A DNA stretch of 64,000 nucleotides from Janthinobacterium lividum (GTDB taxonomy: Bacteria > Pseudomonadota > Gammaproteobacteria > Burkholderiales > Burkholderiaceae_D): contig NZ_CP075583.1 in NCBI RefSeq assembly GCF_023509035.1, forward strand, positions 2,170,001-2,234,000, in the 5' to 3' direction. Below, piece by piece: positions 34,048-44,081 of this stretch (position 1 is its first letter; each line of letters opens with the position of its first letter). The position numbers and the translations under genes were made by a program. The notes under the pieces were generated by a model. The model was not told the origin of the DNA. It made no database searches and was given only the letters and a program-made list of their open reading frames with translations.

Positions 34048-36175
34048 TTACTCTTGCGGCACCAGCGCCAGCGCCGCGCTGAAGTCGCCCATCGGCTTGC
34101 CGCCATTGGCCACCAGCGCCTTGTCGCGCGTGTTCAAGCCGTCGAGCACGGGCAGCGCAAAGCGGTGCGTGATGGCGCGCAGGATGGACGCCGAATCGTA
34201 TTGCGTATGGTCAACCAAGCCTTTTTTCACGTATGGCGAGACGAGGATGGCCGGCACGCGCGTGCCCGGACCCCAGCGGTCGCCCTTCGGCGGCGCGGCG
34301 TGATCATAAAAGCCGCCGTTTTCATCGTAGGTGACGATGACCAGCATGTTCTTCCATTGCGGACTCTTTTTCAGCTGGGCGATGACGCTGGCGATGTGCG
34401 CATCGCCGTCGGCCACGCTAGCGTAGCCCGCATGCTGGTTCAGGTTGCCCTGCGGCTTGTAGAAGGCTACGGGCGGCAGCTTGCCGGCGCCCGCGTCGGC
34501 CAGGAACTGGCTGTCGAAGTCGCGCAGGTGGGCAGCACGGTAGGCGGGCGCCTTCACCGGGTCCATGTTGGCAAAGTAATTGAACGGCTGGTGATGGAAC
34601 TGGAAGTTCGGCGGATTCGGGAAGCTGCCGGCGCGCGCGCTGGCCGTGGCCAGTGCCGTCGTATCCTTCCAGGCGCCCGCATACCAGGCCCAGTCGATGT
34701 TTTTGCCAGAGAGCAAGTCGCCGATATTCGTCTGCGTTTGCTGCGGCAGGGTGTTGGCCTTGCCCGTGTCCGCATACAACTTGCTGCTGTCGCCGGACGC
34801 GGGCGCGTTGCTGCTGGGCTGGAACGGTGGCTGCATGGTATTGACGGCATAGAACATGCCCGTGCTGTCGGCCGGCGTCAGCGCGCCGTCGTTGGCATAG
34901 GCGGGCGCGCCGTTCAGGACCGTGCTTGGGGCCGTGGCGGACGGCGTCAGGCGCACGAAGTTACCGTTGGCGTCGACGTCGATCTTCGCAATCGATCCCT
35001 TGGCTACTGAGGTGTCGGCATTCGGGTAGGTCGGTGCGCAGGCGCAGATCAGGTACTGGTGCGTGAGGAAGGAGCCGCCGAAGGCGCCGATGAACAGATT
35101 GTCGGCCAGCGCATATTGTTTGGCGATGTCCCACAACTGCATCTTGCTGCCGTCGTAATAGCCCATGGACAGGCCGCCCGCATCGGAATACGCGGCGAAC
35201 TTGTCGTTGGCGCCGCCGTTGATCTGCATCTGGTTGTTGTAGAAGCGGTGCACGAGGTCGCGCGTGATCACCGATTGCGGCAGGTACAGGGGGCTGCTGG
35301 CGTCATCGATCTGGAACGGTTTGTTCGGCAGGTTGGCCGACTGCGCCTGGGTGATGACGGTGCTTTGGCCGGCCGCCGTCATGCCGCCCCAGGTGGGCGG
35401 CAGCACGGGCAGGGTGCTGCCGTCGATGTCTTTTTGCGGAACATAGGCGGTGCTGGAAGTGGGGTTGACGCCCGGTACGCCGTTGGCGCCCGGGAACAGG
35501 CCGTACAGATTGTCGAAGCCGCGGTTTTCCGCGTAGATGACGACGATGGTCTGGATATTGTTCAGCGCCAGCGCGCCGTTCAGGGCGGCCAGCGCATCGG
35601 CGGGCGCCGCCTGCGCGCTGGCGCTGGCGATCAAGGCCGTCACGCTGGCGTTTTTCCGCCTTCAGCTTCGCCAGTTCGTCGCCGCTGGCCTTGTTGAAGT
35701 CGGACGCCAGGCCCCCTTCCGACACGCCGAGGCGCGCCGCCAGTTTGCTGCTGGCGGCCGCAAAGTCGCCGCCGTTGCCGTCCATGACTTGCGCCAGCTC
35801 CGTCGACAGGGCGCTGACGAAGGCGCTGTGCCCGGCGGGCGCGCGCAGCAGCAGTTTTTGCGTGACCTTGGTGCCCGCGTCGCCGATGGTTTCATGGCGG
35901 ATGGCGTCCGTGCCGATGGTCACCAGCACGGCGCCCTGGCCGTCGAGCTTGTAGCTGCCGTCGGCGGCCGTGCGCACGGCGGCGGAGGCGCTGTCGCACG
36001 TCAGTTTGGCGCTGACGCTTTCCAGGCACACCTGGGCGTTTTCATAGTAGCTGCCGATCACCTGGCCCGTGGTGCTGGGCGTGATCGCGTAGTTGCTGCC
36101 GCAGGCGGCCAGGCCCAGCGACAGCAAGATTGGCAGGGGACGTAAGACGGGACGGGCGTGCGGTTTCATGTTCAA
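34048..36175 (-). CDS. Lipid-anchored phosphoesterase (AcpA/phospholipase-C-like), frameshifted
   Basis: The N-terminal part (start 36175) is a lipoprotein signal with lipobox LAAC (PILLSLGLAACG) and an export/adhesion-like segment. The C-terminal part (from about 35643) is a 530-residue phosphoesterase of the acid phosphatase/phospholipase C family: IVVIYAENRGFDNLYG, GGSFLTHQYLICAC and TYDENGGFYDHAAPP. The two parts are in different frames, joined at a run of five A (on the coding strand) at 35655-35651. With a sixth A the frame reads through as KNASVTALIA. A Pho-box-like site lies 41-58 bp before the start. Likely scavenges phosphate from organic esters in the periplasm. Confidence 0.75.
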
Positions 36176-36214
36176 GCCTTCTGGTTGGAAAACGTCGCAT
36201 GCTAGGCAGGCAAT

Positions 36215-36232
36215 ATGTCAGCTCTGTGACAT
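36215..36232 (-). promoter_or_regulatory. Pho-box-like site before the phosphatase gene
   Basis: Reading the minus strand: ATGTCAC, a 4-bp AGAG spacer, then CTGACAT, two 7-bp half sites with the 11-bp period of a PhoB box (consensus halves CTGTCAT). Each half has one mismatch. It lies 41 bp before the start codon of a phosphatase, where a PhoB site would be expected. Confidence 0.5.
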
Positions 36233-36332
36233 GTCAGCGCCTGTTACATGACGTAATGTACGGACTTGATACATTAGGTTTTGCAGGGTGTTGTCACGCA
36301 GTTGTCATATGCCATTGCTACGCTGCCAGCCC

Positions 36333-37610
36333 ATGATGAAAACGAACCTCTCCCTGCTGCTGGCCATCTGCGTGCTGTCCGCCTGCCAGCCCGCGCCGCC
36401 GAAAGACGCCCAGGCCGCGCCCGCGCCCGCCTACCTGGCCGGGGCCTACGCGCCCACCCTGAAACGCCAGCCCTCGGTGGCGGCAATGACGGCCATGGGC
36501 CGCGCCATGTTTTTTGAGCCTAGCCTGTCCGTGTCGGGGAAGATGTCGTGCGCCAGCTGCCACAGTCCCGAACACGCGTATGGGCCGCCGAACGCTCTGG
36601 CGGTGCAGCTGGGCGGCCCGGAACTGAAGGATGCGGGCACGCGCGCGGCGCCCTCGCTGCGCTATCTCCAGACTGCGCCCGCATTCACCGAGCATTATCA
36701 CGACGACGATGGCGACGACAGCGTCGACGCCGGTCCCACGGGCGGGCGCAACTGGGATGGCCGCGCCCAGTCGGGCCATGAGCAGGCCCTGGCGCCGCTG
36801 CTATCCAAACGCGAGATGGGCAACCGCGATGCGGCCGCCGTCGTCGCCAAATTGCAGGCCGGCCCGCTGGCGGCGCAGTTTCGCCAGACGTATGGCGCGG
36901 ATATCTTCGAGCAGCCGGGCCAGGCCTTGCGCTGGGCGCTGATGTCGCTGGAAGTGTTCCAGGAAAGCCCTGCCGATTTCTATCCGTACACGAGCAAGTA
37001 CGACGCCGTGCTGCGCAAGCAGGCCAGCTTGACGCCGCAGGAAGCGCGCGGCCTGGCCCTGTTCAACGATGAACGCAAGGGCAATTGCGCGTCCTGCCAT
37101 ATCAGCCAGGTGACTTCCGGCGGCGCCTTCCCGCAATTTACGGACTACGGCTTGATCAATATCGGCGTGCCGCGCAACGGCAAACTGCCGGCGAATGCGG
37201 ACCCGGCATTCTTCGACATGGGCTTGTGTGGCCCGGACCGCACCGACTTGAGAGAGCACAAGGAGTACTGCGGCAGCTTCAAGACGCCGTCCCTGCGCAA
37301 TGTCGCCCTGCGCAAGGTGTTTTTCCACAATGGCAGCTTTGACAGCCTGGAGCAGGTGCTGCGTTTTTACGTGCAGCGCGATACGGCGACGCAAAAATGG
37401 TATCCGACAGATAGAAACGGCAAGGTGCGCAAATACGACGACTTGCCGCCCGGTCTGGCGGCGAACGTGAACGTGGAAGCGCCGTTCGATCGCCAGCCGG
37501 GCCAGGCGCCGGCGCTGAACGATGGGGAGATCGCCGACGTGATCGCCTTCCTGCGCACGCTGACGGATGGCTATCAGGCCCCCGCTCCGGCGCAGGGCAA
37601 ACACGGTTGA
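36333..37610 (+). CDS. Di-haem cytochrome c peroxidase (MauG/CcpA-like) lipoprotein
   Basis: 425 residues beginning MMKTNLSLLLAICVLSAC, a lipoprotein signal with lipidated Cys. Two CxxCH haem motifs, both CASCH (about residues 79-83 and 264-268), are placed as in bacterial cytochrome c peroxidases, and PAFFDMGL and VFFHNGSFDSL fit the family. It reduces H2O2 to water using electrons from cytochrome c or azurin in the periplasm. I chose ATG 36333 over an upstream ATG because the signal peptide starts there. It is divergent from the phosphatase gene. Confidence 0.9.
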   Translation: MMKTNLSLLLAICVLSACQPAPPKDAQAAPAPAYLAGAYAPTLKRQPSVAAMTAMGRAMFFEPSLSVSGKMSCASCHSPEHAYGPPNALAVQLGGPELKDAGTRAAPSLRYLQTAPAFTEHYHDDDGDDSVDAGPTGGRNWDGRAQSGHEQALAPLLSKREMGNRDAAAVVAKLQAGPLAAQFRQTYGADIFEQPGQALRWALMSLEVFQESPADFYPYTSKYDAVLRKQASLTPQEARGLALFNDERKGNCASCHISQVTSGGAFPQFTDYGLINIGVPRNGKLPANADPAFFDMGLCGPDRTDLREHKEYCGSFKTPSLRNVALRKVFFHNGSFDSLEQVLRFYVQRDTATQKWYPTDRNGKVRKYDDLPPGLAANVNVEAPFDRQPGQAPALNDGEIADVIAFLRTLTDGYQAPAPAQGKHG

Positions 37611-37747
37611 AAAATATCAAGATACCATTGCTTACAACTACGCCACAAAAGCCTGTTTTTATGTGCGTTAGCGCACGCTAGAAAATTTTAGGCAGGTGTA
37701 TATTGCAAACTGATCTGTGTCTTTTGATAACAATGAAAGGGAATATC

Positions 37748-38077
37748 ATGAAAGTAAGCAAAAATTGGATGACCGTGTGCGCCGCCGGGATGATGGTCGT
37801 GGCATTGGCTGCCTGCCAGAAGAAGAGTGATGTCGCCGCAGGTCCTGCGGAACAAGCGGGCCAGAAGATCGATGCGGCCGCTGCCAAGGCTGAAGCCGAC
37901 ATCAAGGCCGCCGCTACCAAAGCCGACGCCGCCGTGAGCCAGGCCGCCGCCGATACGAGCGCCAAGATGGATCAGGTCGCCTCTGACGCCGACAAGAAAA
38001 TGAGCGAAGCGGCCGATGCCGTCGGCAAGAAAGTGGAAAAAGCCGGCGAAAAGATGCAGGACGCCGCGCACAAGTAA
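37748..38077 (+). CDS. Small Ala/Lys-rich coiled-coil lipoprotein
   Basis: 109 residues. Lipoprotein signal MKVSKNWMTVCAAGMMVVALAAC, then a repeating Ala/Asp/Lys pattern (KIDAAAAKAEADIKAA) that should form a single long amphipathic helix. This resembles outer-membrane small lipoproteins and LEA-like stress proteins of Burkholderiales. AAAGGG lies 6 nt before the ATG. A 5-bp hairpin (GTGCG, CGCAC) sits about 80 bp upstream. It ends just before a hairpin at 38086-38105. Confidence 0.8.
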   Translation: MKVSKNWMTVCAAGMMVVALAACQKKSDVAAGPAEQAGQKIDAAAAKAEADIKAAATKADAAVSQAAADTSAKMDQVASDADKKMSEAADAVGKKVEKAGEKMQDAAHK

Positions 38078-38085
38078 TCGCGCCA

Positions 38086-38105
38086 GGGCCGGTCTCTGCC
38101 GGCCC
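38086..38105. terminator. Hairpin between convergent genes
   Basis: GGGCCGG and CCGGCCC around a 6-nt loop, 8 bp after the small lipoprotein stop and 17 bp from the GGDEF gene's stop. Strong stem without a clear T-run; could stop either transcript. Confidence 0.45.
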
Positions 38106-38122
38106 GGTCCCCGCAGCTGTCG

Positions 38123-40303
38123 TCAGGTGATGGCGGCTGCGGCCACGCCATCGCTGGCGCCAGCCGGGCGGCCATGCGCCGTTGTCCCTGTACTTGCACT
38201 ATCCTTCCCGTCCGTTCCCCCCAGCACCACGCTCAAATCGACAAAGCCGTCGCGCCACGCGCGTTCCAGGTCTTGCTCCACCGCTTCCAGGGTGGTTCTT
38301 TCCACTTGCTGAAAACCGCGCAAGCCATACGCCCGGTTGCGCCCGTGCGCCTTGGCCAGATACAGCGCCATGTCGATCAGGTTGACGCTGCGTTCCCACG
38401 TGAGCGGCCGTCCCAGCGGCGCCAGCGGATAGGGCGCAAAGCCCACGGACACGTGCACCTTGATGGCCTGCCCCTGGTAATGGATGACCTGTGCCGCCAT
38501 GCCGTTGAGGATGCGCCGCGCGATATCGTCGAGTCCGTCGCGCGCGACGGCAGGCAGGAAGGCGAGGAATTCCTCGCCGCCCCAGCGCACGATCATGTCC
38601 GTTTCGCGCAACACCTCATGCAAGGTTTCGGCGATCGTCGTCAGCACCAGGTCGCCTGCCGCATGGCCGTAAGCGTCGTTGATGTGCTTGAAATGGTCGA
38701 CATCGAGCAGGAACAGTGCGCCCACGACATCGGCGCCGCCGTAGGCCGGTTGCGGCTTGCCCGCATGGCTGCGCATGAATTCCTGGAAATGGCGGCGGTT
38801 GTACAGGGCCGTCAGCGGGTCGCGCGAGCTCTGGCGCTTGAGTTCCTGGTTTTTCACCTTCAGTTGCACATTCGCATGGCGCACCTTGCGGTACAGCAAG
38901 CCAACGATGGCGGACGCCATGGCCAGTACCAGCGCCAGCAGCCACCACACGCGCTGCTGCAGGCGGCGATTGTCGATTTCCGTGCTCTTGAGCTGATTTT
39001 CGCGGCTCAGCAGCTCGATCTGGCGCTGTTTCTTTTCCGCTTCATACTTTTCCTGCAATTCGTACACGGCCTTTTGCCGCTGCTTTTCGAACAGCTGGTT
39101 GGAAATGCCGCGCTCGCGGTGATATGCCGTGACGGCGCCGCGCAGGTCGCCCGCCTTTTCCAGCGCCATGCCGTATTCCAGCAGCACGGCCTGCATTTCC
39201 GGCTGGTTGGCCGTGCGTTCGTAGTAGGCCAGGCCCGTGGCCACGCTTTGCTTGCCTTCCTGCAAGCGTCCCTGGCCGATCAGCGCCTGGCCGATGTTCA
39301 GGCGCGCCGTCGCCTCCACCTGTTCATTGTTGACCAGGCGCGCCGCCGTGATGGCTTCATTCGCAAAGCGCAGGGCGCGCGCGTAATCGCCTTCCTTCAG
39401 GAAACTGTCCGACAGATTGACGAGGGTGACGGCGACCATGCCGCGCGCGCCCAGCTGGCGTTCCAGCGCCAGCGCCGCCAGCAGGGCGCGCTGGCCCCGC
39501 TGCGGCTGTTGCGCGTCGAGCGCCAGCCCGTATTCCGTATTCTTTGCCTGCGCCATGCGGCCCGGCGATGCCAGGCTGGCTGACACGGCCAGCAATTCGT
39601 CGAGCACCTCGAAGCCCTTGTCGTATTCGCGCATCTGCGTGTACAGCAGGGTGAGGGCATTCAGGGCGGCGGCCAGGCTGGAAGGGGATTTGCTCTGGCG
39701 CGCCAGGTCGACGGCCGCCTGCAGCTTGGCCAGCGCAAACGGGAAATTGCCTTCCTCGGCCCACGACTGGCCCGCGCTGATGGTGGCCTGCACGCGCACG
39801 GGCAAGTCGTCCGTGCGGTTGGCGATGCGTTCCGCTTCAAAGGCCAGCAGGTGCGAGGCGCGGCGCTCGTTCCTGGCGAACGTGATGTAGGCCTTGTTGA
39901 GCATGCCTTTCGCCAGCGCCACGTCGCTCTTGTTCAGGCGGGCGTAGGCGATCAGTTCCTCGGCCAGCTGCATGGCGATATCGTTCTGCCCCAGCCGCAT
40001 GCGGGCGTTGCTCAGCTGGGTAAGAAATTCCGCGTGTACCGGTAAGGGAGCGCTGCGTGCCTGCGTTTCCACCTCTTGCAGGCGCTGCAGGGCGCGCGCG
40101 GGCACGAAGCGGCCATCGTCGCGCACGGCGGCAAGATACTGCTCGAGGTTGCTGACCTGGGCGTGCGCGGCAGGCGGCAGCATGCAGGCCAATACCAGCA
40201 GCCAATCCGCCTTTCGCCATGATGCCCGATTCTGTCTGCCTGCCAACGTCCCGCTCCCGCAATGACCACCTGTCTGTAACAGATTATATTCTGTTGCAAT
40301 CAA
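38123..40303 (-). CDS. TPR-sensor membrane diguanylate cyclase
   Basis: 726 residues: N-terminal signal-like segment (WLLVLACMLPPAAHA), a periplasmic TPR/alpha-solenoid (about 50-400), a transmembrane helix (WWLLALVLAMASAIVGLLY, about 448-466) and a GGDEF domain. The active loop is RWGGEEF, an accepted variant of GGDEF, and RETD five residues before it is an intact inhibitory I-site. It should make c-di-GMP from two GTP, with the solenoid sensing a periplasmic signal. The gene is alone on the minus strand. Start ATG 40303 is used; a later start is possible. Confidence 0.9.
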   Translation of the reverse strand: MIATEYNLLQTGGHCGSGTLAGRQNRASWRKADWLLVLACMLPPAAHAQVSNLEQYLAAVRDDGRFVPARALQRLQEVETQARSAPLPVHAEFLTQLSNARMRLGQNDIAMQLAEELIAYARLNKSDVALAKGMLNKAYITFARNERRASHLLAFEAERIANRTDDLPVRVQATISAGQSWAEEGNFPFALAKLQAAVDLARQSKSPSSLAAALNALTLLYTQMREYDKGFEVLDELLAVSASLASPGRMAQAKNTEYGLALDAQQPQRGQRALLAALALERQLGARGMVAVTLVNLSDSFLKEGDYARALRFANEAITAARLVNNEQVEATARLNIGQALIGQGRLQEGKQSVATGLAYYERTANQPEMQAVLLEYGMALEKAGDLRGAVTAYHRERGISNQLFEKQRQKAVYELQEKYEAEKKQRQIELLSRENQLKSTEIDNRRLQQRVWWLLALVLAMASAIVGLLYRKVRHANVQLKVKNQELKRQSSRDPLTALYNRRHFQEFMRSHAGKPQPAYGGADVVGALFLLDVDHFKHINDAYGHAAGDLVLTTIAETLHEVLRETDMIVRWGGEEFLAFLPAVARDGLDDIARRILNGMAAQVIHYQGQAIKVHVSVGFAPYPLAPLGRPLTWERSVNLIDMALYLAKAHGRNRAYGLRGFQQVERTTLEAVEQDLERAWRDGFVDLSVVLGGTDGKDSASTGTTAHGRPAGASDGVAAAAIT

Positions 40304-40366
40304 GAAATATCATGCGGGGCGCAGAAATTTGCGAAAGTGCACACGTCCGGCGTTGACAGGGCCTCT

Positions 40367-42175
40367 TTACTGCGCCAGCTGCTGCAGCAGGTACAGGCGC
40401 TGGTACAGGCCGCCTTCGATCTGCATCAAGGCGTCGTGCGGGCCCGCTTCCGTGATGCGGCCATGGTTGAGCACGATGATCCGGTCGGCCTCGCGGATGG
40501 TCGACAGGCGGTGGGCGATGGCGATGATGGTGACCTTGCCGCGCAACTCGTTGAGGGCCAGCTGCACGATCTGCTCCGTCTGGCTATCGATGCGCGACGT
40601 CGCTTCGTCCAGCAGCAAAATGCGCGGCTGGCCGGCCAGCGCGCGGGCAATCGCGATCAGCTGCTTCTGCCCCGACGACAGGCGCGAGCCGCCTTCGCCC
40701 AGCGGCGTGTCGTAGCCGTGTTCCAGTGCGGCGATGAAGTCGTGCGCATGCGCGGCGCGTGCGGCCGTCTCGATCTGCTGCTGCGTGTAGCCGCGGCCCA
40801 TGTCGATGTTTTCGCGCGCCGAGGCGGCCAGCAGGAAAGGGTCTTGCGGCACCAGGCCCACGTCGGCGCGGAAGTGCTCGTTGTCGATGCTGTCGAGGGC
40901 GACGCCATTGATGGCGATGCTGCCCTGCGTGACGGGGTAAAAGCGCAGCAGCAGCGACAGCAAGGTCGATTTGCCGCTGCCCGTGTGGCCGACGATGCCA
41001 AAGAAGGCGCCTTGCGGGATGGTCAGCGACAGCTCGTGCAGCACGGGCTGGTTTTCCACGTAGGCGAAGGTCAGGTTCTTGATGTCGACGGCGGGCAGAT
41101 CGATGTCCGTTTTCGCATGCCGTAAGGCCGGTGCGTCCCTTCCCTGAGCGTGTTCGAGTGCCTGCGCTTCGTCCAGCAGGGCCGAGACGCGGGCCGTGGC
41201 CACCACCGACTGCTGCAACTGGCTGAATTGCATGGTGATCTGGATCAGCGGTTCGATCACGCGCGCGATGTAGCTGATGAATGCGTACAGCACGCCCACT
41301 TCCACGGCGCCCATCTCGCGCCGGCCGAAGCTGAAGATGACGACGGCCAGCAGCACGATGTTGAGCATGTCGAGCGCGGGGCGCAGCAGCCAGGCGTTGG
41401 CGCGCAATTCCTGCATGCGCGCCGTGTAGTGGTCCTGATTGATGCCCGTGAAGCGCGCGCCGAAGCGCTTTTCCGCATTATTCGCCTGCAGCACGCTCAT
41501 GCCGCCTATCGATTCGGCGATCTGACCATTGATTTCGCTGCGCAGGGCGCGCGCGCGCGTGACGGCCGGCGCGCTCCAGCGCTGGTACAGGAAGACGATG
41601 ACCAGCACGGCCGGCAGCAGGGCCAGCACGATCAGCATCAAACGCCAGTCGAGGAAGGCCATGGCGGCCATGGTGCCGACCAGCACGATGGAGCTATCGA
41701 GGATGACGAACAGCACTTGCACGTACAGCGATTTCACCGCTTCCGTGTCGTTGGTGACGCGGCTGACCAGTTGCCCCGTGATGGCGCGATCGAAAAAACT
41801 CATCGGCAGGCGCAGCACGTGCTGGTACACGGTTTCGCGCAGGCGCTGCACCGAGCGCATGGCCAGGCCGGACAGGCGCACCAGCTGCAAATAGCGCAGG
41901 CCGGAAGCGACCCAGCCCGTCAGCAGGCAGCCGCCCAGCAGCAAGGACATGCGCGTCCAGTCCAGGTTGCGCGGCAGCAGATGCTGGTCGATCAGGGCCT
42001 TGCCCAATATCGGCCCTGTCACTTCGAGGGCGGCGGCGAGAATCAGCCAGAACGTGGCCCAGTACAAATGGCGCAGGTCGGGCGCGGCGGCGCGGCGCAG
42101 CAGGCCGATGGCTTGCGCGGCCTGGCGGCGTACGGATTGCGTGGCGGCGTTGGCTTGGTCGGTCTTAGATGGCAT
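40367..42175 (-). CDS. mdlB: ABC exporter half-transporter, MdlB-like
   Basis: 602 residues. ABC membrane domain (six helices: LYWATFWLILAAALEVTGPILG and so on) fused to an ABC ATPase: Walker A GHTGSGKS, signature LSSGQKQL, Walker B ILLLDEATS with an intact catalytic Glu. It pairs with the MdlA-like gene just upstream, whose stop overlaps the start by 11 bp. In E. coli MdlAB is an uncharacterised heterodimeric exporter. The start MPSKTDQ is chosen because a longer frame runs into the mdlA coding region. Confidence 0.88.
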   Translation of the reverse strand: MPSKTDQANAATQSVRRQAAQAIGLLRRAAAPDLRHLYWATFWLILAAALEVTGPILGKALIDQHLLPRNLDWTRMSLLLGGCLLTGWVASGLRYLQLVRLSGLAMRSVQRLRETVYQHVLRLPMSFFDRAITGQLVSRVTNDTEAVKSLYVQVLFVILDSSIVLVGTMAAMAFLDWRLMLIVLALLPAVLVIVFLYQRWSAPAVTRARALRSEINGQIAESIGGMSVLQANNAEKRFGARFTGINQDHYTARMQELRANAWLLRPALDMLNIVLLAVVIFSFGRREMGAVEVGVLYAFISYIARVIEPLIQITMQFSQLQQSVVATARVSALLDEAQALEHAQGRDAPALRHAKTDIDLPAVDIKNLTFAYVENQPVLHELSLTIPQGAFFGIVGHTGSGKSTLLSLLLRFYPVTQGSIAINGVALDSIDNEHFRADVGLVPQDPFLLAASARENIDMGRGYTQQQIETAARAAHAHDFIAALEHGYDTPLGEGGSRLSSGQKQLIAIARALAGQPRILLLDEATSRIDSQTEQIVQLALNELRGKVTIIAIAHRLSTIREADRIIVLNHGRITEAGPHDALMQIEGGLYQRLYLLQQLAQ

Positions 42176-43916
42176 CGAGGCTGGCCTCCAGTTGTTGATA
42201 GCGCCACTGGCTGGCATACCAGCCGTCGCGCTGCATCAGCGAGTCGTGGTTGCCCGTTTCCGTGACGTGGCCGTCGCGCAGGACCAGGATCAGGTCCGCG
42301 TTGACGACGGCGCTTAGGCGGTGGCTGGCGATGATGGCGCTGCGTTCGGGGCGGCGCGCGCGCAGTTCTTCCAGGTGCTGCAGGATGCGCGTTTCCGTGC
42401 CCGTGTCGACGGCGGATAGGGCATCGTCGAGCAGCAGCAAGCCGTTGTCGGCCAGCAGGGCCCGGGCAATCGCCACGCGCTGGCGCTGGCCGCCGGACAG
42501 GGTGATGCCCTTTTCGCCCACGTGGGTGGCATAGCCGTCGGGGAACTGCAAAATATCGGCGTGGATGTCGGCCAGCTGCGCCGCCCGTTCCACCTCCTCG
42601 CGCGTGGCGCCGGGACGGGCCAGGGCGATATTGTCGGCGATGGTGGCGGAGAATAAAAAGGACTCCTGCGGCACCCAGCTGATGGCCGCGCGCAGCGCAT
42701 GCAGGGTATAGGCGTCGAGCGCTTGGCCATTCCACGTGGCCGTGCCCGACTGCGGCGTGACCTGGCGCAGCAGCACGCGCAGCAGGGTCGACTTGCCGCT
42801 GCCCGTGGGACCGACGAGACCCAGGGTCTGGCCCGGCAGCAAGCGCAGCGAAATGCCGGACAGCGCGGGCGCCGTCTGGCCCGCGTAGGCAAAGCCGATA
42901 TCCTGCAATTGCAGGGGGCCGGGCGTGAGCGTGGCGATGCTGCCATGGTCGTCGATGGCCAGCGGCGCGTCGAGCATCGGTTGCAATCGCTGCCAGGCGG
43001 CGCGGCCCCGTTCGATCAGGGAGAGCACCCAGCCGGCGGCGAACATGGGCCAGATCAGCTGGCCCAGGTACATGGAAAAGCTCGTCAGCGCGCCGATGGT
43101 CAGCTGGTCTTGCCACACGAGGTAGCCGCCCAGGCCCAGGGTCAGCGCCGTGGCGGCCGTCAGGGTCAGGCCGACGGCCGGTTCGTATGCCGCTTCCCAG
43201 CGCTGCGCCGTCAGGCTGGCGTTGGCCGCGTGGCCGGCCAGGGTGGAAAACTGGGCGCTGCTGCGTTCTTCCAGGCCCAGGGCGCGCAAGGTGCGCACGC
43301 CCGACAGCGATTCCTGCACATGGTCGTTCAGCGCGGAAAAGCGCTTCAGTGAATCCGTCGACGCCGTATGGATATGGCTGGAAATGCGCCAGAAGGCCAG
43401 TCCCATCAGCGGAAATGGCAAGAGGGCGATGCAGGCCAGGCGCCAGTCCACGCCCAGCAGCATGATGCCCAGCACCATCAGCAGGGTCAAGGTGCCGTCG
43501 AAGCCTGCCAGCATGGCTTCGCCGGCGGCCATTTCGATGGCGTCGATGTCATTGGTCGCCAGCGCCATCAGGTCGCCCGTGCGCTGGTTCTGGTAGAACG
43601 ACGCGCCCTGCTGCGACATGCGCGTGTAGAAGCGCGTGCGCAGCATCACGCCAAGCTGGTAGGCGGCCTTGAACAGGGTGATGCGCCAGCCCACGCGCAG
43701 GAAGTAGATGACGACGCCGACGGCGAGCAGGGTCAGCAGCTCAAGCCACAGTTCGGCAGCCGTCATGCGGTGCGCGGCCAGTGCATCGATGATGGCGCCC
43801 ACGCGGCGCGGGATCCAGACGGTCAGTGTTGCCACGCCTGTCAGCATGACGGCAGCGGCGGCATACGCCGGCCAATGCTGACGCACGAAGCTGGCGATGA
43901 GCCTCGATAAACTCAT
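42165..43916 (-). CDS. mdlA: ABC exporter half-transporter, MdlA-like
   Basis: 583 residues starting MSLSRLIASFVRQHW, with a TM domain and an ATPase. Walker A GPTGSGKS, signature LSGGQRQR. Walker B is LLLLDDALS, carrying Asp where the catalytic Glu normally lies, as in E. coli MdlA. So the MdlA site is the degenerate one and the MdlB partner provides the active site, the pattern of heterodimeric ABC exporters. AAAGGTAACC precedes the ATG. It is divergent in sense from nothing: the phasin gene 165 bp upstream is on the same strand and separated by a terminator. Confidence 0.9.
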   Translation of the reverse strand: MSLSRLIASFVRQHWPAYAAAAVMLTGVATLTVWIPRRVGAIIDALAAHRMTAAELWLELLTLLAVGVVIYFLRVGWRITLFKAAYQLGVMLRTRFYTRMSQQGASFYQNQRTGDLMALATNDIDAIEMAAGEAMLAGFDGTLTLLMVLGIMLLGVDWRLACIALLPFPLMGLAFWRISSHIHTASTDSLKRFSALNDHVQESLSGVRTLRALGLEERSSAQFSTLAGHAANASLTAQRWEAAYEPAVGLTLTAATALTLGLGGYLVWQDQLTIGALTSFSMYLGQLIWPMFAAGWVLSLIERGRAAWQRLQPMLDAPLAIDDHGSIATLTPGPLQLQDIGFAYAGQTAPALSGISLRLLPGQTLGLVGPTGSGKSTLLRVLLRQVTPQSGTATWNGQALDAYTLHALRAAISWVPQESFLFSATIADNIALARPGATREEVERAAQLADIHADILQFPDGYATHVGEKGITLSGGQRQRVAIARALLADNGLLLLDDALSAVDTGTETRILQHLEELRARRPERSAIIASHRLSAVVNADLILVLRDGHVTETGNHDSLMQRDGWYASQWRYQQLEASLDAI

Positions 43917-44029
43917 GGTTACCTTTTGTTTTGAATAATGGGGTGTCGCGGGGCGGAAGGACGGGCACGCGGACGGAAAGTACGCGTAGGATACAACAAG
44001 GTAGAAAAGTGCGCTGTGGACGGACACGC

Positions 44030-44057
44030 AAAAAACGGGCCGTAGCCCGTTGTTTTT
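44030..44057 (-). terminator. Intrinsic terminator of the phasin gene
   Basis: On the minus strand ACGGGC and GCCCGT around a 4-nt loop are followed by a run of T, 32 bp past the phasin stop. On the plus strand TTTTT also follows, so it may be bidirectional. Confidence 0.8.
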
Positions 44058-44081
44058 CTGCGTCAGTGCCGTGTGCGAGGC

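Noticed and set aside
37655..37680. Terminator at the GTGCG/CGCAC hairpin before the small lipoprotein
   Set aside because: Stem is only 5 bp and is followed by A-rich, not T-rich, DNA.
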